A stretch of DNA of 11,572 bases from DATDMG01 sp036518955 (GCA_036518955.1 DATDMG010000084.1:1-11572), one strand, 5' to 3'. Positions 1 to 6,174 are shown, counted from the stretch's first letter. Translations and numbers: made by a program. Notes: generated from the sequence alone by a model not told the origin.

Positions 1-2
1 CC

Positions 3-1625
3 GCTGGGACGGCGGCGGGCCCCGATCCGCGCGCGGCAGGCGGCGCCCCCGGGGCGGGAGCCGGCCCCGAGCCGCAGCCTTCGCTCTCGGTCTCCGGCAT
101 CGTCACCGATGCCGCCGGCTCACCCGTCGACGGGGTCGCCCTGGTCCTGATCGACCTCACCGGCCGGCAGGCCGGCCTGGCCCGGACCGGGCCCGGCGGC
201 ACCTACCGACTGGACACCCCGGCAGGACATGCCGCCCACCTCCTGCTGTGTACCGCACCCGGCTACCAGCCCACGGCGTCGATCGTGGTAGCCACGCAGG
301 CCGACCTACGACGGGACCTGACCCTGGTGCGCTCCAGCAGCATCACCGGCACGGTCTGGCGTCAGGACACTCCACTCGGGGGCGTGGCCGTCGCGCTGGC
401 GGACGCCCGTGGACAGGTCGTCGCCGCCGCGACCACGTCGGCCTCGGGGCACTACGGTTTCGGCCACCTCAGGCCGGGCACCTACACGATCAGCACGGGC
501 TCCGGTCGCCGGAGCGCCCCGCAGACCGTGTCCGTGCCGGCAGGGACCGACCTCAGCAACGACGTGCACGTCGACACCGGTACCGAACTCGCCGGAACGG
601 TGCAGTTCGTGGGCGCCGGAACCGGCGAGCCGCTGAGGGCCTGGGTGCTGCTGATGGACAGCAGCGGCCAGATCACACTCTCGTCCTTCACACGGTCCGA
701 CGGGACCTTCCACTTCCCCGACGTCCAGCCCGGCGCCTACACACTGATCGCTGGTGGGCCGGCGCCGGTGGCCCAGCAGATCGTCGTCCGCGCGGAACCG
801 GCGCAGCATGTCGAGCTCACCCTGGGCTCGGAACTCGCCGCAGACGTCCCCCAGGTATCCGGGACGCCCTTTCCGACGTCCCGGCCTGCCGGGACAGGCA
901 TCGGGCGCCACCGGACGGCCACGACGATGAACGGCGGGTCGGCGAACGGGGCGGCCCTCGACGCGGCGGCCAGGGACACCCTGACCAAGATCGTGGCGGC
1001 GGAGGCCTCCGCCGGTGGCGAGCTCTCCGCCGAAGGCGCGGCGGCCGCGCTCCTCCTGCAGCACAGCGGGCAGGACCAGGCGACCCAGACCAGTACCCCG
1101 GCAGCGGCACGCCACCGGGCGGCCGCCACGGCGACCGAGGTGACCGGTTCGGGCGCAGCCCCGTCCCGGGCTACCACGCGGCAGCGACGTGGACGGCGGC
1201 GGAGGACCCGGCTGACCGGCGTGGGCGTGGGCGTCGTCCTTCTGATCGCCGGTCTGGCGGCCATGCTCCGCCTGGTCGACGGCGGGCACCCCCTCCCGCT
1301 GACTGCCAGCCTCCACACCCCGACGGCCGCGCCGACATCCGTCGCGGCGCGGATGACACCCGGCGCCCCAGACCGGCACGGTGAGGCCGTGGCCCCGCCC
1401 CCCGGGACCGGCGCTGGCACACTCATTCTCTCCCTGGGCCGATCGACCTGCCAGCAGACGCCATCCCGCAGACCGGCCGCGCAGCCCAGGAAGACGGCCC
1501 ACCCCGCAACCGCACCCATCCGATACACAGGGACGGCAGCCGGCAGCCCAGCACCGCAGACCGAGCACCGACCCTCCCCCGTCGGGGCCGCGGCCTCGGC
1601 CGCCTGCATCCCGGTCAGGGGATGA
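3..1625 (+). CDS. Carboxypeptidase-regulatory-like repeat protein with one C-terminal membrane segment (5' end missing)
   Basis: The reading frame is open from the window edge to a TGA at 1623-1625, giving about 540 residues without the true start. Three beta-sandwich repeats of the CarboxypepD_reg type are visible, at about residues 28-105, 110-190 and 193-280. Each has the pattern [SG]-x-[IV]-x-G-T/I-V near its start, a G-x-Y/F-x-F strand, and a PGxYT[IL] turn (HLRPGTYTI, VQPGAYTLI). After an unrecognised Ala-rich region comes an Arg-rich stretch (RQRRGRRRRTR), one hydrophobic helix at about 405-427 (GVGVGVVLLIAGLAAMLRLV), and a Pro/Ala/Thr-rich tail of roughly 110 residues. Similar triple repeats, including the YTLIA-x-G-x-x-PVA signature, are known at the C-terminus of some actinobacterial MFS transporters and surface proteins. 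The missing N-terminus could therefore be a transporter or a secreted region; this cannot be decided here. No enzymatic residues are visible. It converges on the lipoprotein gene. Confidence 0.8.
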   Translation, partial: AGTAAGPDPRAAGGAPGAGAGPEPQPSLSVSGIVTDAAGSPVDGVALVLIDLTGRQAGLARTGPGGTYRLDTPAGHAAHLLLCTAPGYQPTASIVVATQADLRRDLTLVRSSSITGTVWRQDTPLGGVAVALADARGQVVAAATTSASGHYGFGHLRPGTYTISTGSGRRSAPQTVSVPAGTDLSNDVHVDTGTELAGTVQFVGAGTGEPLRAWVLLMDSSGQITLSSFTRSDGTFHFPDVQPGAYTLIAGGPAPVAQQIVVRAEPAQHVELTLGSELAADVPQVSGTPFPTSRPAGTGIGRHRTATTMNGGSANGAALDAAARDTLTKIVAAEASAGGELSAEGAAAALLLQHSGQDQATQTSTPAAARHRAAATATEVTGSGAAPSRATTRQRRGRRRRTRLTGVGVGVVLLIAGLAAMLRLVDGGHPLPLTASLHTPTAAPTSVAARMTPGAPDRHGEAVAPPPGTGAGTLILSLGRSTCQQTPSRRPAAQPRKTAHPATAPIRYTGTAAGSPAPQTEHRPSPVGAAASAACIPVRG

Positions 1626-1654
1626 CCTCTCGTGTCGCGGGTATCCCCCTGCGG

Positions 1655-1677
1655 CGTGCAGCCAGATGGGCTGCGCG
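1655..1677. terminator. Hairpin between convergent genes, possible bidirectional terminator
   Basis: A 9-bp stem pairs 1655-1663 with 1669-1677 (core GCAGCC/GGCTGC, one G-U pair) around a 5-nt loop. It starts 30 nt after the stop at 1625 and lies 35 nt beyond the end of the opposing gene. Its position between two converging genes fits termination, but no U-tract follows on either strand, so the role is inferred. Confidence 0.45.
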
Positions 1678-1711
1678 ACGTCGCCACCGGCCTCGGACAC
1701 CTCGGACACCT

Positions 1712-2275
1712 TCAGCGGGAGCCGAAGAGGGTGGTCAGCAGCTGGCGCTCCCGGTCCAACGTGGTGTCGCCGGTCACCAGGATCTCGGTGGACCCCTTGA
1801 GCGCCACCAGCGTCGCGTTGTCCGTGTACGTGGTCTTGTGGACGCTGGAGTAGGCCGCGTCCATGAACCCCGGCACGTCCGTGGTCTTCAGGCCCTGGGC
1901 GGGGTACCCCTGCTTCTCGGCGGTGAAGCCGGCCGCGGTCTGATCCGTCTGGATCCGGATGATCACCACGCGTAGCTTCTTGCCGAGGTACTGGCACATC
2001 GCGACGGTGTCGCCGTTGAGCGTCTGCTGCGGGTCCGCGAACGTGTCACCCAGCGCGCCGCCCACCGTGGCCGCGGGGGCTTGGGCGCACGAGGCCTTGC
2101 CACCGCCGGCGGCACCACCACCGGCTCCGGACGGCGCGGCCGACGAGGCGGCGGCGGACGCCGGCGCGGCGGAGCCGGCCGGTGGCGGGCTCGTGGACGA
2201 CGCGCCGCCGCAGCCTGCGAGCAGGGGCAGGGCGAGCAGGGGCAGGGCGGGCAGCAGCGAGGAGCCGATGCGCAT
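1712..2275 (-). CDS. Small secreted lipoprotein, function unknown
   Basis: The predicted protein has 187 residues with a classic lipoprotein signal: M-R-I at the start, a Leu/Pro/Ala core, and the lipobox LAGC at residues 19-22, so Cys22 should be lipidated and anchored on the outer face of the membrane. A flexible Ser/Pro/Ala/Gly linker (about 23-60) leads to a C-terminal domain of about 125 residues. Two cysteines in that domain, Cys63 and Cys94, could form a disulfide. The domain resembles small actinobacterial lipoproteins of the DUF3558-like kind in size and cysteine placement, but I do not recognise it firmly. The ATG at 2275 is chosen because AAGG at 2282-2285 lies 6 nt upstream. The in-frame ATG two codons earlier has the same AAGG directly abutting it, and the frame open to 2323 would add a non-signal-like Arg-rich extension. 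No ligand or partner is evident. Confidence 0.82.
   Translation of the reverse strand: MRIGSSLLPALPLLALPLLAGCGGASSTSPPPAGSAAPASAAASSAAPSGAGGGAAGGGKASCAQAPAATVGGALGDTFADPQQTLNGDTVAMCQYLGKKLRVVIIRIQTDQTAAGFTAEKQGYPAQGLKTTDVPGFMDAAYSSVHKTTYTDNATLVALKGSTEILVTGDTTLDRERQLLTTLFGSR
2219..2248 (-). repeat. 15-bp in-frame duplication inside the lipoprotein signal peptide
   Basis: Two perfect copies of a 15-bp unit (plus-strand gagcaggggcagggc) lie at 2219-2233 and 2234-2248. They encode a duplicated five-residue block (A-L-P-L-L) that makes up most of the hydrophobic core just before the lipobox. The frame is kept, so the duplication only changes signal-peptide length. Confidence 0.8.
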
Positions 2276-2312
2276 CGCCATCCTTGTCCGTCGAGGGAGT
2301 CGGGCGCGCCGG

Positions 2313-2318
2313 ATCCTA
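2313..2318 (-). promoter_or_regulatory. Possible -10 box for the lipoprotein gene
   Basis: On the minus strand these bases read TAGGAT, matching the actinobacterial TANNNT -10 pattern. Transcription would start near 2306, leaving a leader of about 30 nt that includes the AAGG ribosome site. No convincing -35 box is present 17-18 bp upstream, so this is weak. Confidence 0.28.
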
Positions 2319-2445
2319 TCCACGGCACCGCCGCCGCGAGGCCCGGACCCGCAGGGAACACCCGATCGGACGAATTCGAACGCGGCGAGGCGTTCGACAA
2401 CGCGGGGACTTCGGGGTGCAGCTGCCGGTAGAGCCCCAGGACCAG

Positions 2446-2509
2446 CTCGACGTCACCTGCACTCGACGTCAGCTGCACTCGACGTCACCTGCACTCGACG
2501 TCACCTGCA
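2446..2509. repeat. Four-copy 16-bp tandem repeat array
   Basis: Units are at 2446-2461, 2462-2477, 2478-2493 and 2494-2509. The unit is CTCGACGTCACCTGCA; copy 2 differs only by C to G at its eleventh base. Copies abut with no spacer. Each contains the palindrome GACGTC, extending on the minus strand to TGACGTC followed by G, one base short of TGACGTCA. A 16-bp period is not a multiple of three and every frame is shifted between copies, so the array is not coding. It lies 68 bp past the oxidoreductase stop and about 170 bp upstream of the lipoprotein start. Protein-binding sites, iteron-like sites or simple slippage are all possible. Confidence 0.9.
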
Positions 2510-2576
2510 ACAGCCTTGCGGAACACCGGTGGACCGCACCAACCGCGAGCTCTGCACGACGTCTCGACGCCGGGAC

Positions 2577-4136
2577 TCAGCGCGAGGCGAGAACAGCTCG
2601 GGCCGCGTTGTAGCCGGGAATGAAGGTGATGCCAGGGCCGCCATGGCAACCTGCGCTGCCGAGGTAGAGACCGTCGATGCCGAGGGGCTGCCCACGGTAC
2701 CCGGTGGGGCCCGGGCGGCCGGGCCCCATCTGGTCGGGATGGATCAGGCCGTGGCAGTAGTCGCCACCCGGTGCGCCGAACATGGTGTTCATGTGTCGGG
2801 GGGTGAAGGTGGTGTGCTTGGTGACGAGGCCCGCGAAGTTGGGGGCCAGTCGGGTGATCTTCTCGACCACCCGCCGCCCCATCTCCGCCTTCAGCCGGCC
2901 GTAGTCGGCGGAACCGGTTTCGATCGGGAACCACAGCGAGAACGCGGACGCCGCGTGCTTTCCGGGCGGCGCCAACCCGGGATCCTGCGCCGAGGGGATC
3001 TGCAACGCGATGGCCGGGTCGGCCGGGACGACGCCACGGCGGCAGTCCTCCCATTGCTGCTGGAGTTCCTCCGGGGTGCTGAAGAGGCCGATGGCAGCCT
3101 GCATCGAGGGGTCGTTGAGCAGCTCGTAGGGTGCCGCGAACTCCGGCGCGCCGTCCAGCGCGAAGTGCATCTGGACATAGCTGCCGCGATGGTCGATCCC
3201 CGAGAACCGCTCACGCACGTCGGGTGCGACGGCGCCGGGGGCGACCAGCTGGGTGATCGTCAGGTCGGGGGCGATGCAGGCCACCACGACGGGGGCGTCG
3301 ATGGTGCGCCCGTCGCCGGTCGTCACACCGCTCACCTGGCCGCCGTCCACCCGGATCTGGGTGACCTCGGTGCGCAGCCGGAGTTCGCCACCCGCCGCCG
3401 CGAACTGCTCACGTAGATGGGTGGTGAGCGTTCCGATACCGCCTCGCAGCTTCTTCATCAGGGTGGTGTTCTCGTCCGGAACGGCCAGGCCGAAGGCCAG
3501 GGCGGCGGCACTGCCCGGCGTCGCGGGGCCGCGGTAGGTGCTGTTGACCGCCAGGAAGGCGAGCATGCCGCGCAGCGCGCCGTGCTTCTCCCGGTCCGGC
3601 AGGTACCGGTCGAGGACGTCGGTGACCGAACCGAACAGCAGGTCGGTGATGCTGGACCGCTCGAACTCGTCGGTTGCGCAGGCGTACATCTCGTCCAGCG
3701 TCTTCGGTGGCCGCCCGGCCTCGAACCGGCCGAGCGCCCTGGACGGCGCCTGGCTCCAGGCCATCAGTCCGGCCATGCCGCTGACCACCTCGCTGCCGTG
3801 CACCTCGTCCAGGTGGGTCATCAACCGCAGCAGATCGGTGTAGTAGACGAGGGGTGCGTCTCCGATGCCCCGCGTCGAGACCGACATGACGTCCAGGTCG
3901 ACGGTGGGCAAGGTGTCCAGGCCGAGTTCCTGGCTCACCGTCGTCGAGGTCGGGAACTGCAGCGAGCCCGCGATCTCGAACTTGTAGCCGTCGAACAGCT
4001 CGACGGTGGAGGCCATGCCGCCCGCGTAGCGCTTGGCCTCCAGACACAGCGTGCGCAGGCCGGCTCGCTGCAGCAAGAGTGCGGACGTGAGCCCGTTGTG
4101 TCCAGCGCCGATGACGATCGCGTCGTAGCCCTGCAT
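2577..4136 (-). CDS. FAD-dependent oxidoreductase, phytoene-dehydrogenase/PYROXD2-like
   Basis: A flavoprotein of 519 residues, typical for the family. The N-terminal Rossmann beta-alpha-beta unit is clear: DAIVIGAGHNGL at residues 5-16 (GxGxxG) and the ribose-binding acid Glu33 in LCLEA, followed by the family's YAGGM loop. The C-terminus carries the second FAD-contacting region: GLYLGSAGCHGGPGITFIPG, at about 489-508. CrtI/PYROXD2-type proteins oxidise or desaturate isoprenoid and other hydrophobic substrates, but the substrate here cannot be read from the sequence, and no carotenoid genes (crtB, crtE) are in the window. The ATG at 4136 is preferred because it places the FAD motif at the usual distance from the N-terminus. 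A TTG at 4170-4172 overlapping the tetR stop would add 12 residues and imply translational coupling. Neither start has a strong ribosome site. It probably forms an operon with tetR upstream. Confidence 0.88.
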   Translation of the reverse strand: MQGYDAIVIGAGHNGLTSALLLQRAGLRTLCLEAKRYAGGMASTVELFDGYKFEIAGSLQFPTSTTVSQELGLDTLPTVDLDVMSVSTRGIGDAPLVYYTDLLRLMTHLDEVHGSEVVSGMAGLMAWSQAPSRALGRFEAGRPPKTLDEMYACATDEFERSSITDLLFGSVTDVLDRYLPDREKHGALRGMLAFLAVNSTYRGPATPGSAAALAFGLAVPDENTTLMKKLRGGIGTLTTHLREQFAAAGGELRLRTEVTQIRVDGGQVSGVTTGDGRTIDAPVVVACIAPDLTITQLVAPGAVAPDVRERFSGIDHRGSYVQMHFALDGAPEFAAPYELLNDPSMQAAIGLFSTPEELQQQWEDCRRGVVPADPAIALQIPSAQDPGLAPPGKHAASAFSLWFPIETGSADYGRLKAEMGRRVVEKITRLAPNFAGLVTKHTTFTPRHMNTMFGAPGGDYCHGLIHPDQMGPGRPGPTGYRGQPLGIDGLYLGSAGCHGGPGITFIPGYNAARAVLASR

Positions 4137-4160
4137 GGCCGTCAGGCTGACACGTCGGTC

Positions 4161-4186
4161 ATGTTTCGTCAATCATGACGGAACAT
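4161..4186. promoter_or_regulatory. 26-bp inverted repeat across the tetR/oxidoreductase junction
   Basis: The left arm ATGTTTCGTCA (4161-4171) and right arm TGACGGAACAT (4176-4186) are reverse complements at 10 of 11 positions, around the 4-nt spacer atca. The repeat covers the last codons of tetR, its TGA stop, and the overlapping TTG of the downstream frame. It could be a regulator operator, or an RNA hairpin setting the tetR/oxidoreductase ratio. Function is inferred. Confidence 0.55.
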
Positions 4187-4783
4187 GCCGGCGTCGTCAG
4201 GGCCGCCCTCCAGCGCGGAGAGCGCCGCGTTGCACAGTCGCGCCAGTTCGGCCAGGGACCGGTCGTTGCCGAGCATCCAGAGCTCCATCGCACCGAAGAC
4301 GGCGGCTGCGATACACCGTGCGGTCACGGTGACGGCCAGCGACGTACCCGGCGCCGCACCCGTGCGGATCCCCAGCCGTTCGGCGACGGCCTCGCCGAAG
4401 TCGGCCTCGACCTGGCGGATGTGCCCCACGATGCGCCCGGGGTCGAGGGCCCCGGCGCGCAGCGCGGCGATCTGCGTGATCGCCTGCACGTCATAGGGAA
4501 AGGCGAAGATGGCCGCCCGGACGGACTCGATGATCGGCTCGCCCTTCGGCCGCGCCGCCAGAGCACGCCGGAACCAGTGCAGACCGGCGTCGTAGTCGGC
4601 GAACAGCAGGTCGTGCTTGGAGGTGAAGTGCCGGTAGAAGGTGCGCAGCGAGACCCCCGCATCCGCGGCGATCTGCTCTGCCGACGTGTCCTCCACGCCC
4701 TGTGCGACGAACCGGGCCAGCGCCGCCCGGCGCAGCGCCTCGCGCGTGCGTTCGCTGCGGACGGTGTGCGCGGGCCGAACCAT
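4169..4783 (-). CDS. TetR-family transcriptional repressor
   Basis: The protein has 204 residues, standard TetR length. The N-terminal DNA-binding domain is at about residues 10-61: a first helix TREALRRAALARFVAQG, then TSAEQIAADAGVSLRTFYRHF with the recognition helix near 44-50 (VSLRTFY, the signature TetR element), then SKHDLLF. The rest (about 62-200) is an all-helical ligand-binding and dimerisation domain with no diagnostic ligand residues. The ATG at 4783 lies 6 nt after a TATAGT -10 box, so the mRNA is probably leaderless. The oxidoreductase gene follows directly on the same strand and a DUF2834 gene diverges across a 71-bp gap. This is the usual layout for a repressor controlling itself and its neighbours. 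The effector is unknown but likely hydrophobic, given the enzyme next to it. Confidence 0.92.
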   Translation of the reverse strand: MVRPAHTVRSERTREALRRAALARFVAQGVEDTSAEQIAADAGVSLRTFYRHFTSKHDLLFADYDAGLHWFRRALAARPKGEPIIESVRAAIFAFPYDVQAITQIAALRAGALDPGRIVGHIRQVEADFGEAVAERLGIRTGAAPGTSLAVTVTARCIAAAVFGAMELWMLGNDRSLAELARLCNAALSALEGGPDDAGMFRHD

Positions 4784-4789
4784 GCGCCG

Positions 4790-4817
4790 ACTATAGCGTG
4801 ATCACTATTTTGGCAAG
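4790..4817 (-). promoter_or_regulatory. Leaderless promoter of tetR
   Basis: On the minus strand 4795-4790 reads TATAGT, followed by CGGCGC and then the ATG at 4783, so the A of the start codon falls at the expected +1. The upstream hexamer CTTGCC (4817-4812), or TTGCCA one base along, is a plausible but imperfect -35 at 15-16 bp spacing. That hexamer lies inside the inverted repeat at 4812-4833, so a bound repressor would block it. Confidence 0.55.
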
Positions 4818-4833
4818 GTTGACAAAACTTGCC
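4812..4833. promoter_or_regulatory. Likely TetR operator (inverted repeat)
   Basis: The arms GGCAAGGTT (4812-4820) and AAACTTGCC (4825-4833) are reverse complements at 8 of 9 positions around GACA. Size, near-perfect symmetry and location in the tetR-DUF2834 divergent region fit a TetR dimer site. It overlaps the putative tetR -35 and a plus-strand TTGACA, so one bound dimer could silence both directions. A second short palindrome, GTGATCAC, is at 4798-4805. Confidence 0.6.
4819..4824 (+). promoter_or_regulatory. Possible -35 box for the DUF2834 gene
   Basis: TTGACA is a perfect consensus -35 hexamer on the plus strand, 31 bp before the ATG at 4855 and inside the operator-like repeat. No good -10 lies at 16-18 bp spacing (4841-4848 is GC-rich), so assignment is tentative. 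Confidence 0.3.
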
Positions 4834-4854
4834 TGATCAGATCACCCTGACGGG

Positions 4855-5349
4855 ATGCTGTCACTGGTCGCTCACGCGATGCTGGGCGTGCTCGTCATCT
4901 GGCTCACCGTCGCCAGCAACCGGGCCATCTTCCGCCGCCCGGCGACCGGGCCGGCCGTCTCCCTGCTGGAGGGCGCCTACTACCTGGCGGGCGGAGCGTC
5001 CGTACTGGCGGGCTGGTACTTCAACGTCAGGTTCGTGACGCAGTACGCCGACGGCGGCAGCAACCCGCTCTGGGGCAACGGGAGCTGGGCGCAGTACCTG
5101 CAGCTCATGTACGTCAACCCGGCAGCGAGCTCGGCCAGCCAGGACTACACGATCGGCAACGTGATCCTGCTGCCGCTGTTCGCCGTCGTCGACGGGCGCC
5201 GGCGTAGCATCGCTCGTCCCTGGCTGTACTTCGTCGCCAGCCTGTTCACCAGCTTCGCCTTCGCCTGGGCCTTCTACCTGGCCACTGCCGAGCGGCAGCG
5301 CCGGTCCCAGCCCCAGCGCAGCTCCCTGGCCCCAGCTTCGGGCGCCTGA
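4855..5349 (+). CDS. DUF2834 family four-helix membrane protein
   Basis: The protein has 164 residues with four predicted membrane segments: about 2-20 (SLVAHAMLGVLVIWLTVAS), 37-56 (EGAYYLAGGASVLAGWYF), 101-116 (IGNVILLPLFAVV) and 125-143 (WLYFVASLFTSFAFAWAFYL). The DUF2834 pattern is recognisable: an aromatic-rich W-Y-F-x-V-x-F after helix 2, an N-P about 45 residues later in the loop, an acidic residue before helix 3, and an x-D-G-R-R turn followed by W-x-Y and a final F-A-F-x-x-x-F-Y-L. The family has no proven general function; some members are annotated as terpene-cyclase-like on weak grounds. The start is secure, since an in-frame TGA at 4834-4836 excludes longer versions and 4855 is the first ATG. 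The ribosome site is poor (GACGGG abuts the start). It diverges from tetR and is probably repressed by it. Confidence 0.8.
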   Translation: MLSLVAHAMLGVLVIWLTVASNRAIFRRPATGPAVSLLEGAYYLAGGASVLAGWYFNVRFVTQYADGGSNPLWGNGSWAQYLQLMYVNPAASSASQDYTIGNVILLPLFAVVDGRRRSIARPWLYFVASLFTSFAFAWAFYLATAERQRRSQPQRSSLAPASGA

Positions 5350-5453
5350 GCTACGTCAGCACCGTCCCCACCCTCGAACCCCATCTGATCAGCCGGCCGG
5401 CCGCGGATGGCGCCGTCGGGTCGAAGGTCGGGGGCATGCCAGGATCATCCCGT

Positions 5454-6032
5454 TCAGGCAGGGACCGTTCGCCCGGTGCCACGTGCCGCGCCCCCGAGGT
5501 GGAGCCTTCTCAGCTTCAGGCTGAGCGGGACGAGCGCGGCGCCGAACATGATCGCGTAGACCCCGACCAGCCAGGCGACCGCGACGGCACCGGCGGCAGG
5601 GCGAAGGGCGATCAGGATCCCGAACAGCACGGACAGCGCACCGCTGAGCGCGAGCAGCCATTCACTCTCGATCTCACGACGGAGCCGTACCGCCGTGGCG
5701 ATCTCCAGCACCCCGGTCACCACGGCCCATGCGCTGATCAGGGCCAGGAGCGCGAGCATGGTGATAGCCGGCCACCCGAACGTCACGACACCGATGATCA
5801 CTCCGGCGAGACCTTCGAGGGCCAGCCATCCGCGGCGTCCCCGGGCCGACCCGCGCCCGAAGATCGATGCTCCCAGCGCGAGGACGCCGTCGACCAGGGC
5901 ATAGGCGCCGAACAGCACCACCAGGACGGTCAGGGTGATCCCCGGCCAGATCAGGGCCACGATTCCCAGAAGAATCGCTGCGACGCCGCGCAGCATGACG
6001 CCCCACCAGTAACGGGAGAGAAGTTCGAGCAT
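5454..6032 (-). CDS. HdeD/DUF308-family membrane protein
   Basis: The protein has 192 residues and six hydrophobic helices arranged as three DUF308-like pairs. Each pair has the W/R-P turn typical of HdeD proteins: ALIWPGIT near residue 29, TFGWPAIT near 86, and ALRPAAGA near 142. In Escherichia coli HdeD is an inner-membrane acid-resistance protein; molecular function in actinobacteria is not established. The ATG at 6032 is chosen because AAGGGAG at 6041-6047 lies 8 nt upstream. The frame stays open to 6188, but that extension is Cys/Arg-rich and not membrane-like. It lies about 160 bp downstream of clpB on the same strand, which hints at a stress role, but a possible terminator and a separate promoter candidate argue for its own control. 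Confidence 0.87.
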   Translation of the reverse strand: MLELLSRYWWGVMLRGVAAILLGIVALIWPGITLTVLVVLFGAYALVDGVLALGASIFGRGSARGRRGWLALEGLAGVIIGVVTFGWPAITMLALLALISAWAVVTGVLEIATAVRLRREIESEWLLALSGALSVLFGILIALRPAAGAVAVAWLVGVYAIMFGAALVPLSLKLRRLHLGGAARGTGRTVPA

Positions 6033-6040
6033 GTCAGGGA

Positions 6041-6047
6041 CTCCCTT
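6041..6047 (-). promoter_or_regulatory. Ribosome-binding site of the HdeD-type gene
   Basis: AAGGGAG on the minus strand, 8 nt before the ATG at 6032. It decides the start in favour of the shorter 192-residue protein. Confidence 0.75.
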
Positions 6048-6075
6048 CGGTTCGTCCGGCGCGGAGCGGTCTGTA

Positions 6076-6102
6076 CTACCCCATGAGTCGCGCCCATGAC
6101 GC
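6076..6102 (-). promoter_or_regulatory. Possible stress-sigma (SigB-like) promoter for the HdeD-type gene
   Basis: On the minus strand GCGT (6102-6099) is followed after 17 bp by GGGTAG (6081-6076). This resembles the Gram-positive general-stress pattern of a G/T-rich -35 and GGGTAY -10. The leader would be about 35-40 nt. The last -10 base deviates and the -35 is weak, so this is only a candidate. Confidence 0.25.
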
Positions 6103-6148
6103 TCTCCACACGTATCCACCTCTGGCGGGTAACAGGCACAGCGCTGAA

Positions 6149-6174
6149 GGTGGCAGCGCGCGAGGCCTGCCGCC
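6149..6174 (-). terminator. Hairpin downstream of clpB, possible terminator
   Basis: An 8-bp stem with one G-U or mismatch position (GGTGGCAG at 6149-6156, CTGCCGCC at 6167-6174) surrounds a 10-nt loop. It begins 15 nt past the clpB stop. No U-run follows, as is common in actinobacterial terminators, so it may only weaken read-through into the HdeD-type gene. Confidence 0.35.

Larger units (their letters stand above)
2276..2576. other. Gene-free interval upstream of the lipoprotein gene
   Basis: About 300 bp separate the end of the oxidoreductase gene from the lipoprotein start. The long plus-strand frames crossing it run antisense through both neighbouring genes and show no protein-like features. 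The interval holds a weak -10 candidate near the lipoprotein gene and the four-copy 16-bp tandem array. I found no tRNA, no strong terminator and no credible small gene. Confidence 0.6.

Noticed and set aside
306..1997. A 563-codon minus-strand open frame across the first gene
   Set aside because: It is antisense to the repeat-domain protein and runs on into the lipoprotein gene in another frame; its Gly/Arg/Pro-rich sequence has no domain pattern.
2446..2509. CRISPR array
   Set aside because: The repeats are 16 bp and abut directly with no spacers, and no cas genes are nearby.
1959..3416. A 485-codon plus-strand open frame over the lipoprotein and oxidoreductase genes
   Set aside because: It crosses two real genes in antisense and the intergenic repeat array; no ribosome site or protein-like features.
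5350..5453. Terminator between the convergent DUF2834 and HdeD-type genes
   Set aside because: The GGCCGGCC-rich stretch near 5393-5402 is self-complementary but gives no stable stem with a usable loop or U-run that I could support.
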